A stretch of 51,439 nt of DNA from an uncultured Mediterranea sp. (lineage in GTDB: Bacteria > Bacteroidota > Bacteroidia > Bacteroidales > Bacteroidaceae), in contig NZ_CABUOL010000021.1 in assembly GCF_902493215.1 (NCBI RefSeq), forward strand, positions 1-51,439. The letters run 5' to 3'. The translations under genes and the position numbers were made by a program. Under the pieces are notes generated by a model, which worked only from the letters and a program-made list of their open reading frames with translations, made no database searches and was not told the origin of the DNA. Positions 9,401 to 17,534 of the stretch are shown here, in pieces; positions within the stretch are counted from its first letter, which is position 1; each line of letters starts with the position of its first letter.

Positions 9401-9558
9401 GTGCCGGTGCCAACGGTAACATCTCGCTGGGTGTAGGTACTGTAGGTGGAATGATCGTCGGGACACTGGCCCTGCTCTTCGTAGTACCCACACTGTTCAT
9501 TGTCTTCCAGACCTTGCAGGAACGGCTGATGCCTGCCCGCAAACACGAGGAAGACTGA
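6424..9558 (+). CDS. RND multidrug efflux pump (AcrB/HAE1 family)
   Basis: At 1044 residues this is a full-length HAE1-type RND transporter. It starts with the typical FIDRPILACVISVLILMLGLISL first membrane helix, followed by QYPDIAPPTVMVSTSYTGANAE. The proton-relay aspartates are present in GTVVDDAIVVVEA and the helix-10 lysine in LLAKTAILLTEYA. Two large periplasmic loops and twelve membrane segments are arranged as in AcrB. It exports hydrophobic or amphiphilic compounds with proton antiport, working with the adaptor and the outer-membrane factor on either side in the operon. The GAGG-type sequence before the ATG at 6424 resembles a Shine-Dalgarno site, which is uncommon in this phylum. 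Confidence 0.96.
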   Translation: MKLRTFIDRPILACVISVLILMLGLISLFNLPMEQYPDIAPPTVMVSTSYTGANAETVQKSVIVPLEEAINGVENMTYMTSTATNNGSGSITVYFKQGTDPDMATINTKNRVSEAEGLLPAEVTKIGVTVEKRQNSMLKILALYSPDDSYDQTFINNYFKINVEPRLSRITGVGNVNVMGGDYAMRIWLNPQVMAQYSLVPDDVINALGDQNVEAATGTLGEDSENTYQYTLKYRGRYETSEEFGNIVIKSLANGEVLRLKDIAKVELGAQSYAYNSEINGHPGATCMISQTAGSNANEIIEEIDKLTAEIAKELPKGLVLTDLMSTKDFLDASIHEVVKTLIEAIILVILVVYVFLQSVRSTIIPAVSIIVSLVGTFAFLYIAGFSLNLLTLFALVLVIGTVVDDAIVVVEAVQAKFDEGVRSPYKATTGAMDGIAAAIVTTSLVFMAVFIPSSFMGGTSGTFYMQFGLTMAVAVGISAINALTLSPALCALIMTPHIDASTGQKLSFSSRFHQAFEASFNRLILRYKGGVKWFFRRKWVIGTALVASIALLVVLMKTTKTGLVPEEDMGCIFMNVTTPPGSSLSQTIKAMSEVEKCIKDIPQISRYSNVSGYSMMGGQAPSGGMLIIKLKPWDERTESQDNINAVISEIYRRTANIKSAKLFVFAQPTIMGYGMGNGFELYVQDRAGGDINALQKYTTDFIAALNQRPEIQMAYTSFDTKFPQYTVEVDAARCQRAGVTTTDVLSVLSGFIGGNYSSNFNRFSKLYRVMVQADKTYRLDKNALNNMFIRTSSGEMAPIGQFVNLTKVYGTETLTRFNLYSSIQVNGLPADGYSTGEAIAAIAEVAKETLPVGYGYEFGGITREEAGSGSNTVIIFSICIIFVFLILCALYESIFVPLAVMLSVPFGLMGSFLFAKIWGLENNIYMQTGLIMLIGLLAKTAILLTEYASARRRQGMTIAQAAVSAAGVRLRPILMTALTMIIGLFPLVVASGAGANGNISLGVGTVGGMIVGTLALLFVVPTLFIVFQTLQERLMPARKHEED

Positions 9559-9588
9559 AATTGTACAAACCATAACAGAAACAATAGA

Positions 9589-10959
9589 ATGAAAAAAATA
9601 CTGATAGCCGCCCTTTCCTTATTGACAACCGGTTGCGGCATATACAACAAATACGAACGGCCCGACCTGAGCACGGTGCAGACCGACAGCCTCTACCGCG
9701 CCGACACCGCTCCCGACACAGCTTCGTCCATCGCCTCGCTGGGATGGGAGGAACTGTTCACCGATCCCTGCCTCCAGTCACTCATACGCCGTGGTCTGGA
9801 AGCCAACACAGACCTGCAAACAGCTGCCTTACGTGTCAAGGAAGCACAGGCCACACTGATGTCATCCAAACTGGCTTACCTACCCTCCCTGCAACTCGAC
9901 CCGCAGGGCACTCTCTCCAGTTTTGACGGAAGCAAAGCACAGAAAACCTATTCACTGGGAGGATCGGCCTCGTGGGAAATTGACCTCTTCGGGAAACTGA
10001 CCAACGCTAAACGAGGTGCCCGCGCTGCCCTGCTGGAAAGCGAGGCCTACCGACAGGCCATGCAGACACAGGTCATAGCTACTGTAGCCGACAGCTACTA
10101 TGCCCTGCTGATGCTTGACGAACAGGTTAGAGTCACCACGCAGACAACAGAAAGTTGGCGTGAATACGTCAAATCACTCCACGCCCTGATGAAAGCAGGC
10201 GAGGCTGACCGTGCCACGCTAAGCCAGGCCGAAGCCTCGCGGCTCAGCGCCGAGTCATCGCTCCTCTCGCTCCAACGACAGGTAGCCGAACAGGAAAATG
10301 CCTTGTGTGTGTTCATCGGTGAAGTACCCCACCGCCTCGAACGAGGAACATTGGACGGGCAGCAGTTCCCTGACCGCATGTCAGTCGGACTACCCATCGA
10401 ACTCCTGTCACGCCGTCCGGACGTACGCCAAGCCGAAGCCTCGCTGATGCAAGCCTTCTATGCCACCAACTCTGCCCGGTCGGCCTTCTATCCCAGCATC
10501 ACACTGAGCGGAAGTGCCGGATGGACCAACAGTGGCGGAGCAGCCATCACCAATCCGGGTGCCTGGCTTCTGCAAGCAGTGGGGTCACTCGTACAGCCAC
10601 TCTTCAACCGCGGACAGAACATCGCCAACCTGAAAATAGCCAAGGCACAACAGCAGGAAGCAGTGCTCGCCTTCAAACAGTCACTGCTTAATGCCGGTCA
10701 GGAAGTGAACAACGCCCTTATCCAATGGCAGACTGCCCGCGAACAAATCCTGCTGGACAAGGAACAGGTGAAACAATTGGAAACAACAGTTTCAGATACC
10801 CGCCTGCTGATGGAGCACGGTACGGTAAACTATCTGCAAGTGATTACTGCCCGTCAATCACTCCTCTCGGCGCAACTGACACTGGCATCCGACCGCTACA
10901 GCGAGATACAGGGAGTCATCAACCTCTACCATGCTTTGGGTGGAGGAACCGACCAATAA
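9589..10959 (+). CDS. Outer membrane efflux factor (NodT/OprM type lipoprotein)
   Basis: This 456-residue protein has a lipoprotein signal (LLTTGC, Cys16) followed by YERPD, as in NodT/OprM channels. Two structural repeats are visible: GLEANTDLQTAALRVKEAQATLMSSKLAYLPSLQL and SRRPDVRQAEASLMQAFYATNSARSAFYPSITL. These form the coiled-coil tunnel and beta-barrel strands of a TolC-like trimer. It is the last gene of the efflux operon, 30 bp after the pump, and is followed by a strong terminator. Confidence 0.94.
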   Translation: MKKILIAALSLLTTGCGIYNKYERPDLSTVQTDSLYRADTAPDTASSIASLGWEELFTDPCLQSLIRRGLEANTDLQTAALRVKEAQATLMSSKLAYLPSLQLDPQGTLSSFDGSKAQKTYSLGGSASWEIDLFGKLTNAKRGARAALLESEAYRQAMQTQVIATVADSYYALLMLDEQVRVTTQTTESWREYVKSLHALMKAGEADRATLSQAEASRLSAESSLLSLQRQVAEQENALCVFIGEVPHRLERGTLDGQQFPDRMSVGLPIELLSRRPDVRQAEASLMQAFYATNSARSAFYPSITLSGSAGWTNSGGAAITNPGAWLLQAVGSLVQPLFNRGQNIANLKIAKAQQQEAVLAFKQSLLNAGQEVNNALIQWQTAREQILLDKEQVKQLETTVSDTRLLMEHGTVNYLQVITARQSLLSAQLTLASDRYSEIQGVINLYHALGGGTDQ

Positions 10960-11052
10960 AATAGAATCCTATATTTCCCTAAAGGGGTTTTCTAATACCA
11001 TGTTAACTAAATCTACTCTCTCTTCATAAACCAATATTATGAAGTCAACCTG

Positions 11053-11098
11053 AAGCCCGCACCATTCGCGACGAACCGTGCGGGCTTGTTTTATGTTT
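11053..11098 (+). terminator. Intrinsic terminator of the efflux operon
   Basis: AAGCCCGCAC (11053-11062) pairs perfectly with GTGCGGGCTT (11078-11087), followed by GTTTTATGTTT. Confidence 0.8.
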
Positions 11099-11134
11099 CA
11101 ACGGATGAAACCACCAGTTTCGTAAAGAAATTGC

Positions 11135-11142
11135 TAACTTTG
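11135..11142 (+). promoter_or_regulatory. TAACTTTG promoter of the ion channel gene
   Basis: An exact TAnnTTTG element lies 28 bp before the ATG at 11171, downstream of the efflux terminator. Confidence 0.55.
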
Positions 11143-11170
11143 CCAGACAATCATCAAGTAACCGGACATT

Positions 11171-12076
11171 ATGAAATATTTTTCCACCCTACGCCAACAC
11201 TGGCACCACTTCCTGCACAACGAGGAGCTGAAGCAGAAAATTTACTCCATCGTTTTCGAATCGGACACGCCCAAAGGCAAACTGTTTGACATCATTCTCA
11301 TCGGAAGTATTGTACTCAGCGTGTTGCTCGTCATCCTGGAGAGCATGCACATCTTCCCCCATTCGGCCTATCTCGTACTGCGAGTGCTGGAGTATGTGCT
11401 CACACTGTTTTTCACCATTGAATATCTGGCACGCATCTACTGCCTGAAGGAGCCCCGGAAATACATTTTCAGCTTTTTCGGCATCGTCGATCTGCTGGCT
11501 ACGTTGCCCGTCTACCTGAGTTTCGTCCTCCACGGTACACACTACCTGCTCGTCATCCGTGCCTTCCGCCTCATCCGCATCTTCCGCATCTTCAAACTCT
11601 TCACCTTCATCAACGAAGGCAATCTGCTGCTTCGTTCCTTGTGGATCAGTGCCCCCAAGATATTCATCTTCTTCTTTTTCGTGCTCATCCTCGTGACATC
11701 CATGGGAACGGTGATGTATGCCATCGAAGGTGACGCCACCGGCTCACAATTCAACAATATTCCCAACAGCATCTACTGGGCCATTGTCACCATGACGACC
11801 GTAGGCTATGGCGACATCACGCCCGTTACCCCGGTGGGCCGTTTTCTCTCGGCCGTCATCATGCTCATCGGTTATACCATCATTGCCGTGCCTACAGGCA
11901 TCGTCTCGGCCACAATGGTGAGTGAACATAAGAAAATGGAGAAACGGCGCTGTCCCCGTTGCCACCGCGACGGTCATGACTTCGAAGCCCTCTACTGCAA
12001 ATGTTGCGGTGCAAGGCTGAAAAAAAGCGAACCCGACAAAGTAAACGAAGAACGACGAGACGACGAACGTTTCTGA
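11171..12076 (+). CDS. Voltage-gated-type potassium channel with C-terminal zinc ribbon
   Basis: This 301-residue protein has six membrane segments. S4 (residues 130-144, RAFRLIRIFRIFKLF) carries regularly spaced arginines as in voltage sensors. The pore loop holds the potassium selectivity filter TVGYGD (210-215), with the final helix after it. Residues 261-279 contain CPRC...CKCC, two Cys pairs spaced as in a zinc ribbon, followed by a charged tail. The channel part is a standard prokaryotic Kv-like protein of the inner membrane. The cytoplasmic zinc-ribbon tail is less usual and may serve sensing or assembly; that is inference. It is followed after 37 bp by the patatin gene on the same strand. 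Confidence 0.9.
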   Translation: MKYFSTLRQHWHHFLHNEELKQKIYSIVFESDTPKGKLFDIILIGSIVLSVLLVILESMHIFPHSAYLVLRVLEYVLTLFFTIEYLARIYCLKEPRKYIFSFFGIVDLLATLPVYLSFVLHGTHYLLVIRAFRLIRIFRIFKLFTFINEGNLLLRSLWISAPKIFIFFFFVLILVTSMGTVMYAIEGDATGSQFNNIPNSIYWAIVTMTTVGYGDITPVTPVGRFLSAVIMLIGYTIIAVPTGIVSATMVSEHKKMEKRRCPRCHRDGHDFEALYCKCCGARLKKSEPDKVNEERRDDERF

Positions 12077-12113
12077 CCGCTTCTTCCCCATCATACATCA
12101 TATATTCATAATT

Positions 12114-12902
12114 ATGGAGAAACAAAAAATATCCCTCGTACTCTCCATGGGTGGAGCCCGTGGTATTGCCCACATCGGCGTAATAGAAACCTTGCTGGAA
12201 TATGGTTACGAAATCGCTTCCATCGTCGGCAGTTCTATGGGAGCCATGGTAGGCGCCATGTATGCCACAGGACGAATGGCCGAATGTAAGGAATGGCTAT
12301 GCAGCTGGGACAAACGCAAGATGTTCCAACTGGCCGACCTCACCCTGAGCCGCGACGGTCTGGTAAAGGGTGACCGCTTCATCCGCGAACTGAAGCAGAT
12401 TGTCCCCGACGTGCCCATCGAAAGTCTGCCCCTGCCCTACGCCGCCCTGGCCACAGATATTCTGAGTGAGCAGGAAGTGAAGTTCACCTCCGGCAACCTG
12501 TTCGAAGCCATCCGCGCCTCCATCTCCATTCCCATGGTATTCCGTCCTGTCCGTTCAGAAGGACGCATACTGGTAGACGGTGGCCTGCTCAATCCTCTGC
12601 CCCTGCGCCACGCCATCCGCACACCAGGCGACCTGCTCATGGCCGTCGACGTCAACGCCCCCATCAATAACGGCAAGCGCCGTCGTATGAATCCCTACCT
12701 GCTGCTGTCCGAATCATCTCGTCTGATGATGCAGCAGATTACCCGCTACGACATCGAACGTTTCAAACCAGACATCCTTATCCAGATGTCTGCACACGAC
12801 TACGACATGATGGAGTTCCACCACGCCCGCCGCATCATCCAAAGTGGAGCCGAAGCGGCCCGACAGACTCTCGAAATACGCGCCCATTCAGTCTGTTCTT
12901 GA
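12114..12902 (+). CDS. Patatin-like phospholipase
   Basis: This 262-residue protein has the complete patatin catalytic signature: the Gly-rich oxyanion loop SMGGARGIAHIGV (11-23), the nucleophile elbow GSSMG with Ser41, and the catalytic aspartate in VDGGLLNPLP. It belongs to the RssA/YchK-like bacterial group, predicted to hydrolyse acyl esters of lipids in the cytosol or at the inner membrane. No signal peptide is present. The physiological substrate is not known. It may be co-transcribed with the ion channel upstream. Confidence 0.92.
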   Translation: MEKQKISLVLSMGGARGIAHIGVIETLLEYGYEIASIVGSSMGAMVGAMYATGRMAECKEWLCSWDKRKMFQLADLTLSRDGLVKGDRFIRELKQIVPDVPIESLPLPYAALATDILSEQEVKFTSGNLFEAIRASISIPMVFRPVRSEGRILVDGGLLNPLPLRHAIRTPGDLLMAVDVNAPINNGKRRRMNPYLLLSESSRLMMQQITRYDIERFKPDILIQMSAHDYDMMEFHHARRIIQSGAEAARQTLEIRAHSVCS

Positions 12903-12953
12903 TAGTTTTACAAAAAAACGAACGGAAAATGACCATTTCTCACAAGAAGTAGT

Positions 12954-12961
12954 TACTTTTG
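12954..12961 (+). promoter_or_regulatory. TACTTTTG promoter of nagA
   Basis: An exact TAnnTTTG element lies 45 bp before the ATG at 13007. It sits just before the in-frame upstream Met at 12959, which argues for the 13007 start. Confidence 0.6.
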
Positions 12962-13006
12962 CGAAAACCTAATTCAACAATACTAACCTTTAAAAGAAAA
13001 AAAACG

Positions 13007-14170
13007 ATGCTTACCCAGATTATAAACGGCCGTATATTTACTCCGCAAGGATGGCTGGAAGAAGGATCCGTACTGATGCGCGACGGAAAGATATTGGAAG
13101 TGACCAACTGTGACCTGGCCCTGATCGGTGCTCAGCTCATAGATGCCAAAGGCATGTACATCGTACCCGGCTTTGTGTCCATGCACATTCACGGAGGAGG
13201 CGGACACGACTTTACCGAGTGTACGGAAGAAGCTTTCCGTACTGCTATCCATGCCCACCTGCTCCATGGTTCCACGACCATCTACCCCACTCTGTCCTGC
13301 TCTCCCTTTGACAAGCTGTACGAAGCAGCCGCCATCTGCGAGAAAATCATGCACGAAGCAGGCAGTCCTGTGGAAGGCCTCCACATCGAAGGTCCTTATC
13401 TGAACCCTAAAATGGCCGGAGAACAATTTGCAGGCCTGGTCAAGCCCATTGAAGAAAAAGAATACAAGGAACTGTTGGAAAAGACCGACTGCATCCGCCG
13501 CTGGGACGCTTCTCCCGAATTGCCGGGTGCACTCAAGTTTGCCGGTTATCTGCGTGAAAAAGGTATCCTGGCTGCCGTTTCGCATACAGAAGCCGAATAT
13601 GACGACATCAAAGCTGCCTACGAAGCCGGCTTCACCCATGCCGCACACTTCTACAACGCTATGCCGGGCTTCCACAAGCGCCGCGAATACAAATACGAAG
13701 GTACTGTAGAAAGCGTCTATCTGACGGACGGCATGACCATCGAGCTGATAGCCGACGGTATCCACCTGCCCGCCACCATTCTGAAACTGGCTTATAAGTT
13801 GAAGGGTGTAGACCACACCTGCCTCGTCACCGACGCCATGTCGTGTTCGGCCAGCGACGGAAAGGAAATCAACGACCCGCGCTACATCATCGAAGACGGA
13901 GTCTGCAAACTGGCCGACCGCTCGGCACTGGCTGGCAGTATTGCTACCTGTGACACTCTGGTACGTACCATGGTCAAGGCCGGCATCCCTCTGGGAGACG
14001 CCCTCCGCATGGCCAGCGAAACACCGGCACGCATCATGAACATTGCCGACCGCAAGGGATCTTTGCAAAAAGACATGGATGCCGACGTCATCGTCATGGA
14101 CAAGGAACTGAACATCCGTGCCGTATGGCAGGCAGGCAAACTCATCGACGAAACCAATACCTTGTTCTGA
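13007..14170 (+). CDS. nagA: N-acetylglucosamine-6-phosphate deacetylase
   Basis: This 387-residue amidohydrolase converts GlcNAc-6-P to glucosamine-6-P and acetate in amino-sugar use and cell-wall recycling. Signatures are the metal-site HIHGGGGHDF, the GLHIEGPYLNPKMAG segment with the metal-binding glutamate, AVSHTEA, the HAAHFYNAM motif (H-x-x-H-x-x-N-A), the substrate histidine in DGIHLP, and the catalytic aspartate in LVTDAM. The frame extends upstream to 12959, but promoter placement and the family N terminus (LTQIINGRIFTPQGW) favour ATG 13007. No nagB gene is adjacent. Confidence 0.94.
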   Translation: MLTQIINGRIFTPQGWLEEGSVLMRDGKILEVTNCDLALIGAQLIDAKGMYIVPGFVSMHIHGGGGHDFTECTEEAFRTAIHAHLLHGSTTIYPTLSCSPFDKLYEAAAICEKIMHEAGSPVEGLHIEGPYLNPKMAGEQFAGLVKPIEEKEYKELLEKTDCIRRWDASPELPGALKFAGYLREKGILAAVSHTEAEYDDIKAAYEAGFTHAAHFYNAMPGFHKRREYKYEGTVESVYLTDGMTIELIADGIHLPATILKLAYKLKGVDHTCLVTDAMSCSASDGKEINDPRYIIEDGVCKLADRSALAGSIATCDTLVRTMVKAGIPLGDALRMASETPARIMNIADRKGSLQKDMDADVIVMDKELNIRAVWQAGKLIDETNTLF

Positions 14171-14221
14171 TTGCAGGAACAGGAAACAAAAACAATATCC
14201 TAACCCAAAACTGATAGAAAA

Positions 14222-14896
14222 ATGAAAAATGTGAAAGTGATGGCCGGCGTGCTTTGTGCAAGTCTGCTGCTCAGCGGTTGCGGAACAATGAACAATACAA
14301 CGAAAGGAGGTATCATCGGTGGTACTTCGGGTACAGCAGCCGGTGCTCTGATAGGCGGCCTGATAGGTAAAGGAAAAGGAGCCGCCATCGGTGCAGCTGT
14401 AGGCGCCGTTGTAGGAACTGGTACCGGTGTTGTCATCGGCCGCAAGATGGACAAGAAGGCGGAAGAAGCTGCCAAGATTGAAGGAGCCGAAGTCGAAAAA
14501 GTGACCGATACCAACGGACTGGATGCAGTCAAAGTATCCTTCACCTCGGGCATTCTGTTCGGATTCAACTCTTCGACATTGAGCAACGATGCCAAGGCAT
14601 CGCTCCGCAAACTGGCTGAGATTCTGCGCGAAGATACGACTACAGACATTGCCATCATCGGCCATACCGACAAAGTGGGTACATACGAAGCCAATGTGAA
14701 AGTCTCGAAAGACCGTGCATACGCCGTCGAAAACTATCTGCAGGACTGCAACGTTTCGCCCGCCCAGTTCAAGGTGGTGAAAGGTGTGGCCTACGATGAA
14801 TACGACGAAAGCAAGTCGGCCGACCAGAACCGCCGTGTGGAAATCTACATGTATGCCAGCAAGGAGATGATCCAACAGGCCGAAGCCCAACAATAA
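14222..14896 (+). CDS. OmpA family lipoprotein with glycine-zipper segment
   Basis: This 224-residue protein has a signal peptide with lipobox LLSGC (Cys20). A glycine-zipper-like stretch (about 29-77, repeated GGxxG, GAxxG and GxxxG) follows, probably membrane-inserted. The C-terminal OmpA domain has NSSTLSNDAKASLRKLAEIL, IIGHTDKVGTYEANVKVSKDRA and the peptidoglycan-binding end SADQNRRVEIYMYA. It likely tethers the outer membrane to peptidoglycan. The layout is that of the YiaD type. It starts 51 bp after nagA and is followed by a terminator. Confidence 0.92.
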   Translation: MKNVKVMAGVLCASLLLSGCGTMNNTTKGGIIGGTSGTAAGALIGGLIGKGKGAAIGAAVGAVVGTGTGVVIGRKMDKKAEEAAKIEGAEVEKVTDTNGLDAVKVSFTSGILFGFNSSTLSNDAKASLRKLAEILREDTTTDIAIIGHTDKVGTYEANVKVSKDRAYAVENYLQDCNVSPAQFKVVKGVAYDEYDESKSADQNRRVEIYMYASKEMIQQAEAQQ

Positions 14897-14925
14897 TAAG
14901 ATAATAAGATTCTCATTACCAACCG

Positions 14926-14965
14926 ATGAGGCTGTGCCATAAATCGACATAGCCTCATTTTTTTA
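14926..14965 (+). terminator. Intrinsic terminator after the OmpA-like gene
   Basis: ATGAGGCTGTG pairs with CATAGCCTCAT (one G-U pair) around a short loop and is followed by a run of seven T residues. Confidence 0.8.
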
Positions 14966-15008
14966 TCCACTAACCCATCTGTCAGCTCATAAAATCATCT
15001 TTACCCTC

Positions 15009-15764
15009 ATGAAATTCAAACAAAAAGTCTGTGTAATCACCGGAGGGGCAGCCGGCATCGGACGCTGCCTGGCCGAAAGTTTCAGTGCCGAAGGAGCCCG
15101 TGTCTACGTTATCGACAAAACATGTCCCGACCATCCTGCTGACCCCAACATTCATTTCTATCAAGGTGACATTGCCGAACAAACTGTCATCGACAGCTTT
15201 GTCGACTGGATATTGGAGCAGGAAAAGCAGGTAAATTATCTGATAAACAACGCCTGCCTGATGAATGGCGGCATCCTCTCCGGGTGCTCATACGAAGCGT
15301 TCCTCTATGTACAACGCGTAGGCGTGGCTGCCCCCTTCTGGCTGGCCAGCCGTCTGAAGCCCCACTTCGCTCCGGGTGCATCCATCGTCAACCTTTCGTC
15401 CACCCGGGCCTTCCAGTCACAAGCCGATACGGAAAGCTATTCTGCGGCCAAAGGCGGCATCACCTCCCTGACTCATGCACTGGCCGTAAGCCTGTCCGGT
15501 ATTGCTCGCGTCAACTCCATCGCACCGGGATGGATTGAAACGGCCCGTTTCCACGAAGGAACGCCCCAGCCCCACTATACAACAAGTGACAGCCTGCAAC
15601 ATCCGTCCGGACGCGTCGGCGAACCGGAAGACATCGTACGGGCCACCTTTTTCCTCTGTGATGAACAGAACAGCTTCGTCAACGGTATCAATCTGACCGT
15701 AGACGGAGGTATGAGCCACCTGATGGTCTATCACAACGACGAAGGATGGCGGCTGGAAAAATGA
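15009..15764 (+). CDS. SDR family oxidoreductase
   Basis: This 251-residue classical short-chain dehydrogenase has the Rossmann dinucleotide motif TGGAAGIGR near the N terminus, NNACLM in place of the usual NNAG, a catalytic serine in VNLSSTRAF, the YSAAK pair (Tyr and Lys of the active site), and the C-terminal NGINLTVDGGMS. It is a cytosolic NAD(P)-dependent oxidoreductase; the substrate cannot be predicted. The gene stands alone between two terminator or regulatory regions. Its stop codon overlaps a TGACAAT repeat that may belong to the control region of the next gene. Confidence 0.92.
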   Translation: MKFKQKVCVITGGAAGIGRCLAESFSAEGARVYVIDKTCPDHPADPNIHFYQGDIAEQTVIDSFVDWILEQEKQVNYLINNACLMNGGILSGCSYEAFLYVQRVGVAAPFWLASRLKPHFAPGASIVNLSSTRAFQSQADTESYSAAKGGITSLTHALAVSLSGIARVNSIAPGWIETARFHEGTPQPHYTTSDSLQHPSGRVGEPEDIVRATFFLCDEQNSFVNGINLTVDGGMSHLMVYHNDEGWRLEK

Positions 15765-15794
15765 CAATATTGCCGAAAAAGTGACAATCTGACG
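15762..15794 (+). promoter_or_regulatory. Two TGACAAT sites, possible enhancer sites for hsp20
   Basis: TGACAATATTGCCG (15762-15775) is a near palindrome of type TGACAAT-ATTGTCA, and TGACAATCTGACG follows at 15782. They lie about 150 bp before a sigma-54-type promoter, a usual distance for activator binding. A perfect 8-bp hairpin, CCGGCATG/CATGCCGG (15796-15813), follows. Confidence 0.35.
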
Positions 15795-15909
15795 ACCGGC
15801 ATGTCCATGCCGGCAACGACGAACAATCAATAAAGTATGCAAAGATTTAAAACGACAGACCGGCTGATTAAAAATGTTTGCGCAAGTTTAAACAACTGGG
15901 TGTTGTGAC

Positions 15910-15941
15910 TGACATTTCGTCAAACAGGCACAGAGTTTGCA
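15910..15941 (+). promoter_or_regulatory. Sigma-54-type -24/-12 promoter of hsp20
   Basis: GGCAC (15927) and TTGC (15937-15940) are separated by five bases, giving the GG-N10-GC spacing of sigma-54 promoters. Directly upstream is the palindrome TGACATTTCGTCA (15910-15922). A TACTCTTG sequence at 15944 is only a weak TAnnTTTG candidate. Confidence 0.5.
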
Positions 15942-16027
15942 AATACTCTTGCGAACAACGAAACCGAAAGGTAGAGGGGTTCAGAAGAAAATTGATAATA
16001 AACAATTTAAAATAGGAGATTACAACT

Positions 16028-16465
16028 ATGATGCCGATTAGAAAGTACAACAATCAGAACTGGTTACCGAGTATCTTTAACGATTTCTTCGACAACGACT
16101 GGATGGTAAAAGCCAACGCTACTGCTCCTGCCATCAACGTGATTGAGAATGAAAAAGACTACAAGGTGGAAGTGGCTGCTCCGGGTATGACCAAGGACGA
16201 CTTCAACATCCATCTGAGTGAAGACAACGAATTGGTCATCACCATGGAGAAGAAGAACGAAAGCAAAGAAGAAGACAAAGAGAACAAGAAGTATCTGCGT
16301 CGCGAGTTCTCATACTCCAAGTTCCAGCAGGCATTCGTTCTGCCCGAGGATGTCGAAAAGGAAAAGATCAGCGCCAACGTCACCGACGGCGTGCTGACCA
16401 TTGACCTGCCGAAACGCACACCCGAAGAAAAAGCCAAAATCAACCGTGTGATTGAAATCCATTAA
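16028..16465 (+). CDS. Hsp20/alpha-crystallin small heat shock protein
   Basis: This 145-residue protein has the alpha-crystallin domain from about residue 38. AINVIENEKDYKVEVAAPGMTKDDFNI opens the domain, and the conserved closing block has VTDGVLTIDLPKR (A-x-x-x-G-V-L signature), followed by a short tail. Such proteins are ATP-independent holdases that bind unfolding proteins in the cytosol. It starts with two Met codons, so 16031 is equally possible. It is a single-gene unit between a sigma-54-type promoter and a strong terminator. Confidence 0.95.
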   Translation: MMPIRKYNNQNWLPSIFNDFFDNDWMVKANATAPAINVIENEKDYKVEVAAPGMTKDDFNIHLSEDNELVITMEKKNESKEEDKENKKYLRREFSYSKFQQAFVLPEDVEKEKISANVTDGVLTIDLPKRTPEEKAKINRVIEIH

Positions 16466-16493
16466 TCAGTCCGGTTTCCGGTAAAGACAACAG

Positions 16494-16535
16494 GAAGGCC
16501 GTTCCCCACCAAAGGAGAACGGCCTTCTTTTTTTG
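16494..16535 (+). terminator. Intrinsic terminator of hsp20
   Basis: GAAGGCCGTTC (16494-16504) pairs perfectly with GAACGGCCTTC (16517-16527), followed by eight T residues. Read from the other side it may also help terminate the YitT-family gene, whose stop is at 16551. Confidence 0.85.
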
Positions 16536-16550
16536 TATATACTGCCTGTA

Positions 16551-17516
16551 TTACTCCGGCTGAAGTTCGTTGGCCGAAGAAGGCAACTGCTTCCAGCCCT
16601 CACCAAAGGCATCGTAAGCATCGGTCACCACCACAAATGCACGCGGATCGGCCTGCTTGATACGGAGCTTCACCCCGTTCACTTCCTTGTAGCTTACCAC
16701 CAGAAACAACATTTCCTTCTCTGCCCCTGTATAAAGGCCGCTGCTTTTGATGCAGGTGGCCGTACGGTCCAGCTCTTCGAGAATGTATTTGTGCAGTTCG
16801 GTCATCTTCTTGTCACTGATTACAAAAATCAGCTTGTCATTCTTCGCACCATTGATCATGAAAGCAATGACACGCGAACATACAAAGATGGCAACCAGCG
16901 AATAGAACGACAGGAAAAGGGCAGGCTGCTCCATGTCTTCGGCACTGCCGATACCAAAACCGATGACTGCCAGACCAAAACAAACCACTACCGCATCGGC
17001 CAGCAGAATGCCGTTCGAGAAGCGGATGTGCAGATACTTCTGCAACAGCATGGCTACAATATCCGTTCCTCCCGTTGTGGCCTGGTTGCGCACCACGATG
17101 CCCGACCCAATGCCAATCAACGTTGCACCGACAACGGCCGTCAGCATCAGATGATCAGAAAAGTCGATGCATCCTCCCAGCAATTGTGAGGGGTCGAGTG
17201 CTTCAAGCGCCTCCTGTGTGGGATAAACAGCCCGCGAAAGCACGTTCATGATAAGCGGAGTGACAAGAGCGGCCGCAATGGTCCGGGTACCCAGCTTGGC
17301 ACCCAGCAGCACCACCGACAGAATGAGCAAAGGTACATCGAACATATAGCCGAACGTACCCACCTGAACGGAAGGGAACAAATTGTGAAGCACGATGCTC
17401 GCCCCATACACACCTCCCGGAACAATGTTATAAGGGTTGATGAAAAACACGAAACCGGATGCAAGAATGAAGCATCCGAACAGAATGCTGACCCACGAAC
17501 AGATTATTTTCTTCAT
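16551..17516 (-). CDS. YitT family membrane protein (DUF161/DUF2179)
   Basis: This 321-residue protein begins with a membrane helix followed by FFINPYNIVPGGVYGASIVL, the characteristic N-x-x-x-P-G-G/G-x-S block of YitT proteins. About five hydrophobic segments follow, including GIGSGIVVRNQATTGGTDIVAMLL. The soluble C-terminal DUF2179 domain spans about residues 230-310 and contains RTATCIKSSGLYTGAEKEML. The function of the family is not firmly known. An inverted repeat at 17535-17569 overlaps its promoter. Confidence 0.9.
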   Translation of the reverse strand: MKKIICSWVSILFGCFILASGFVFFINPYNIVPGGVYGASIVLHNLFPSVQVGTFGYMFDVPLLILSVVLLGAKLGTRTIAAALVTPLIMNVLSRAVYPTQEALEALDPSQLLGGCIDFSDHLMLTAVVGATLIGIGSGIVVRNQATTGGTDIVAMLLQKYLHIRFSNGILLADAVVVCFGLAVIGFGIGSAEDMEQPALFLSFYSLVAIFVCSRVIAFMINGAKNDKLIFVISDKKMTELHKYILEELDRTATCIKSSGLYTGAEKEMLFLVVSYKEVNGVKLRIKQADPRAFVVVTDAYDAFGEGWKQLPSSANELQPE

Positions 17517-17534
17517 ACGATTGTTTTATTTTTA

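Noticed and set aside
12983..14950. Long - strand open frame opposite nagA and the OmpA-like gene (655 codons)
   Set aside because: It spans two genuine genes and a terminator on the + strand and shows a Phe/His/Cys-rich shadow composition.
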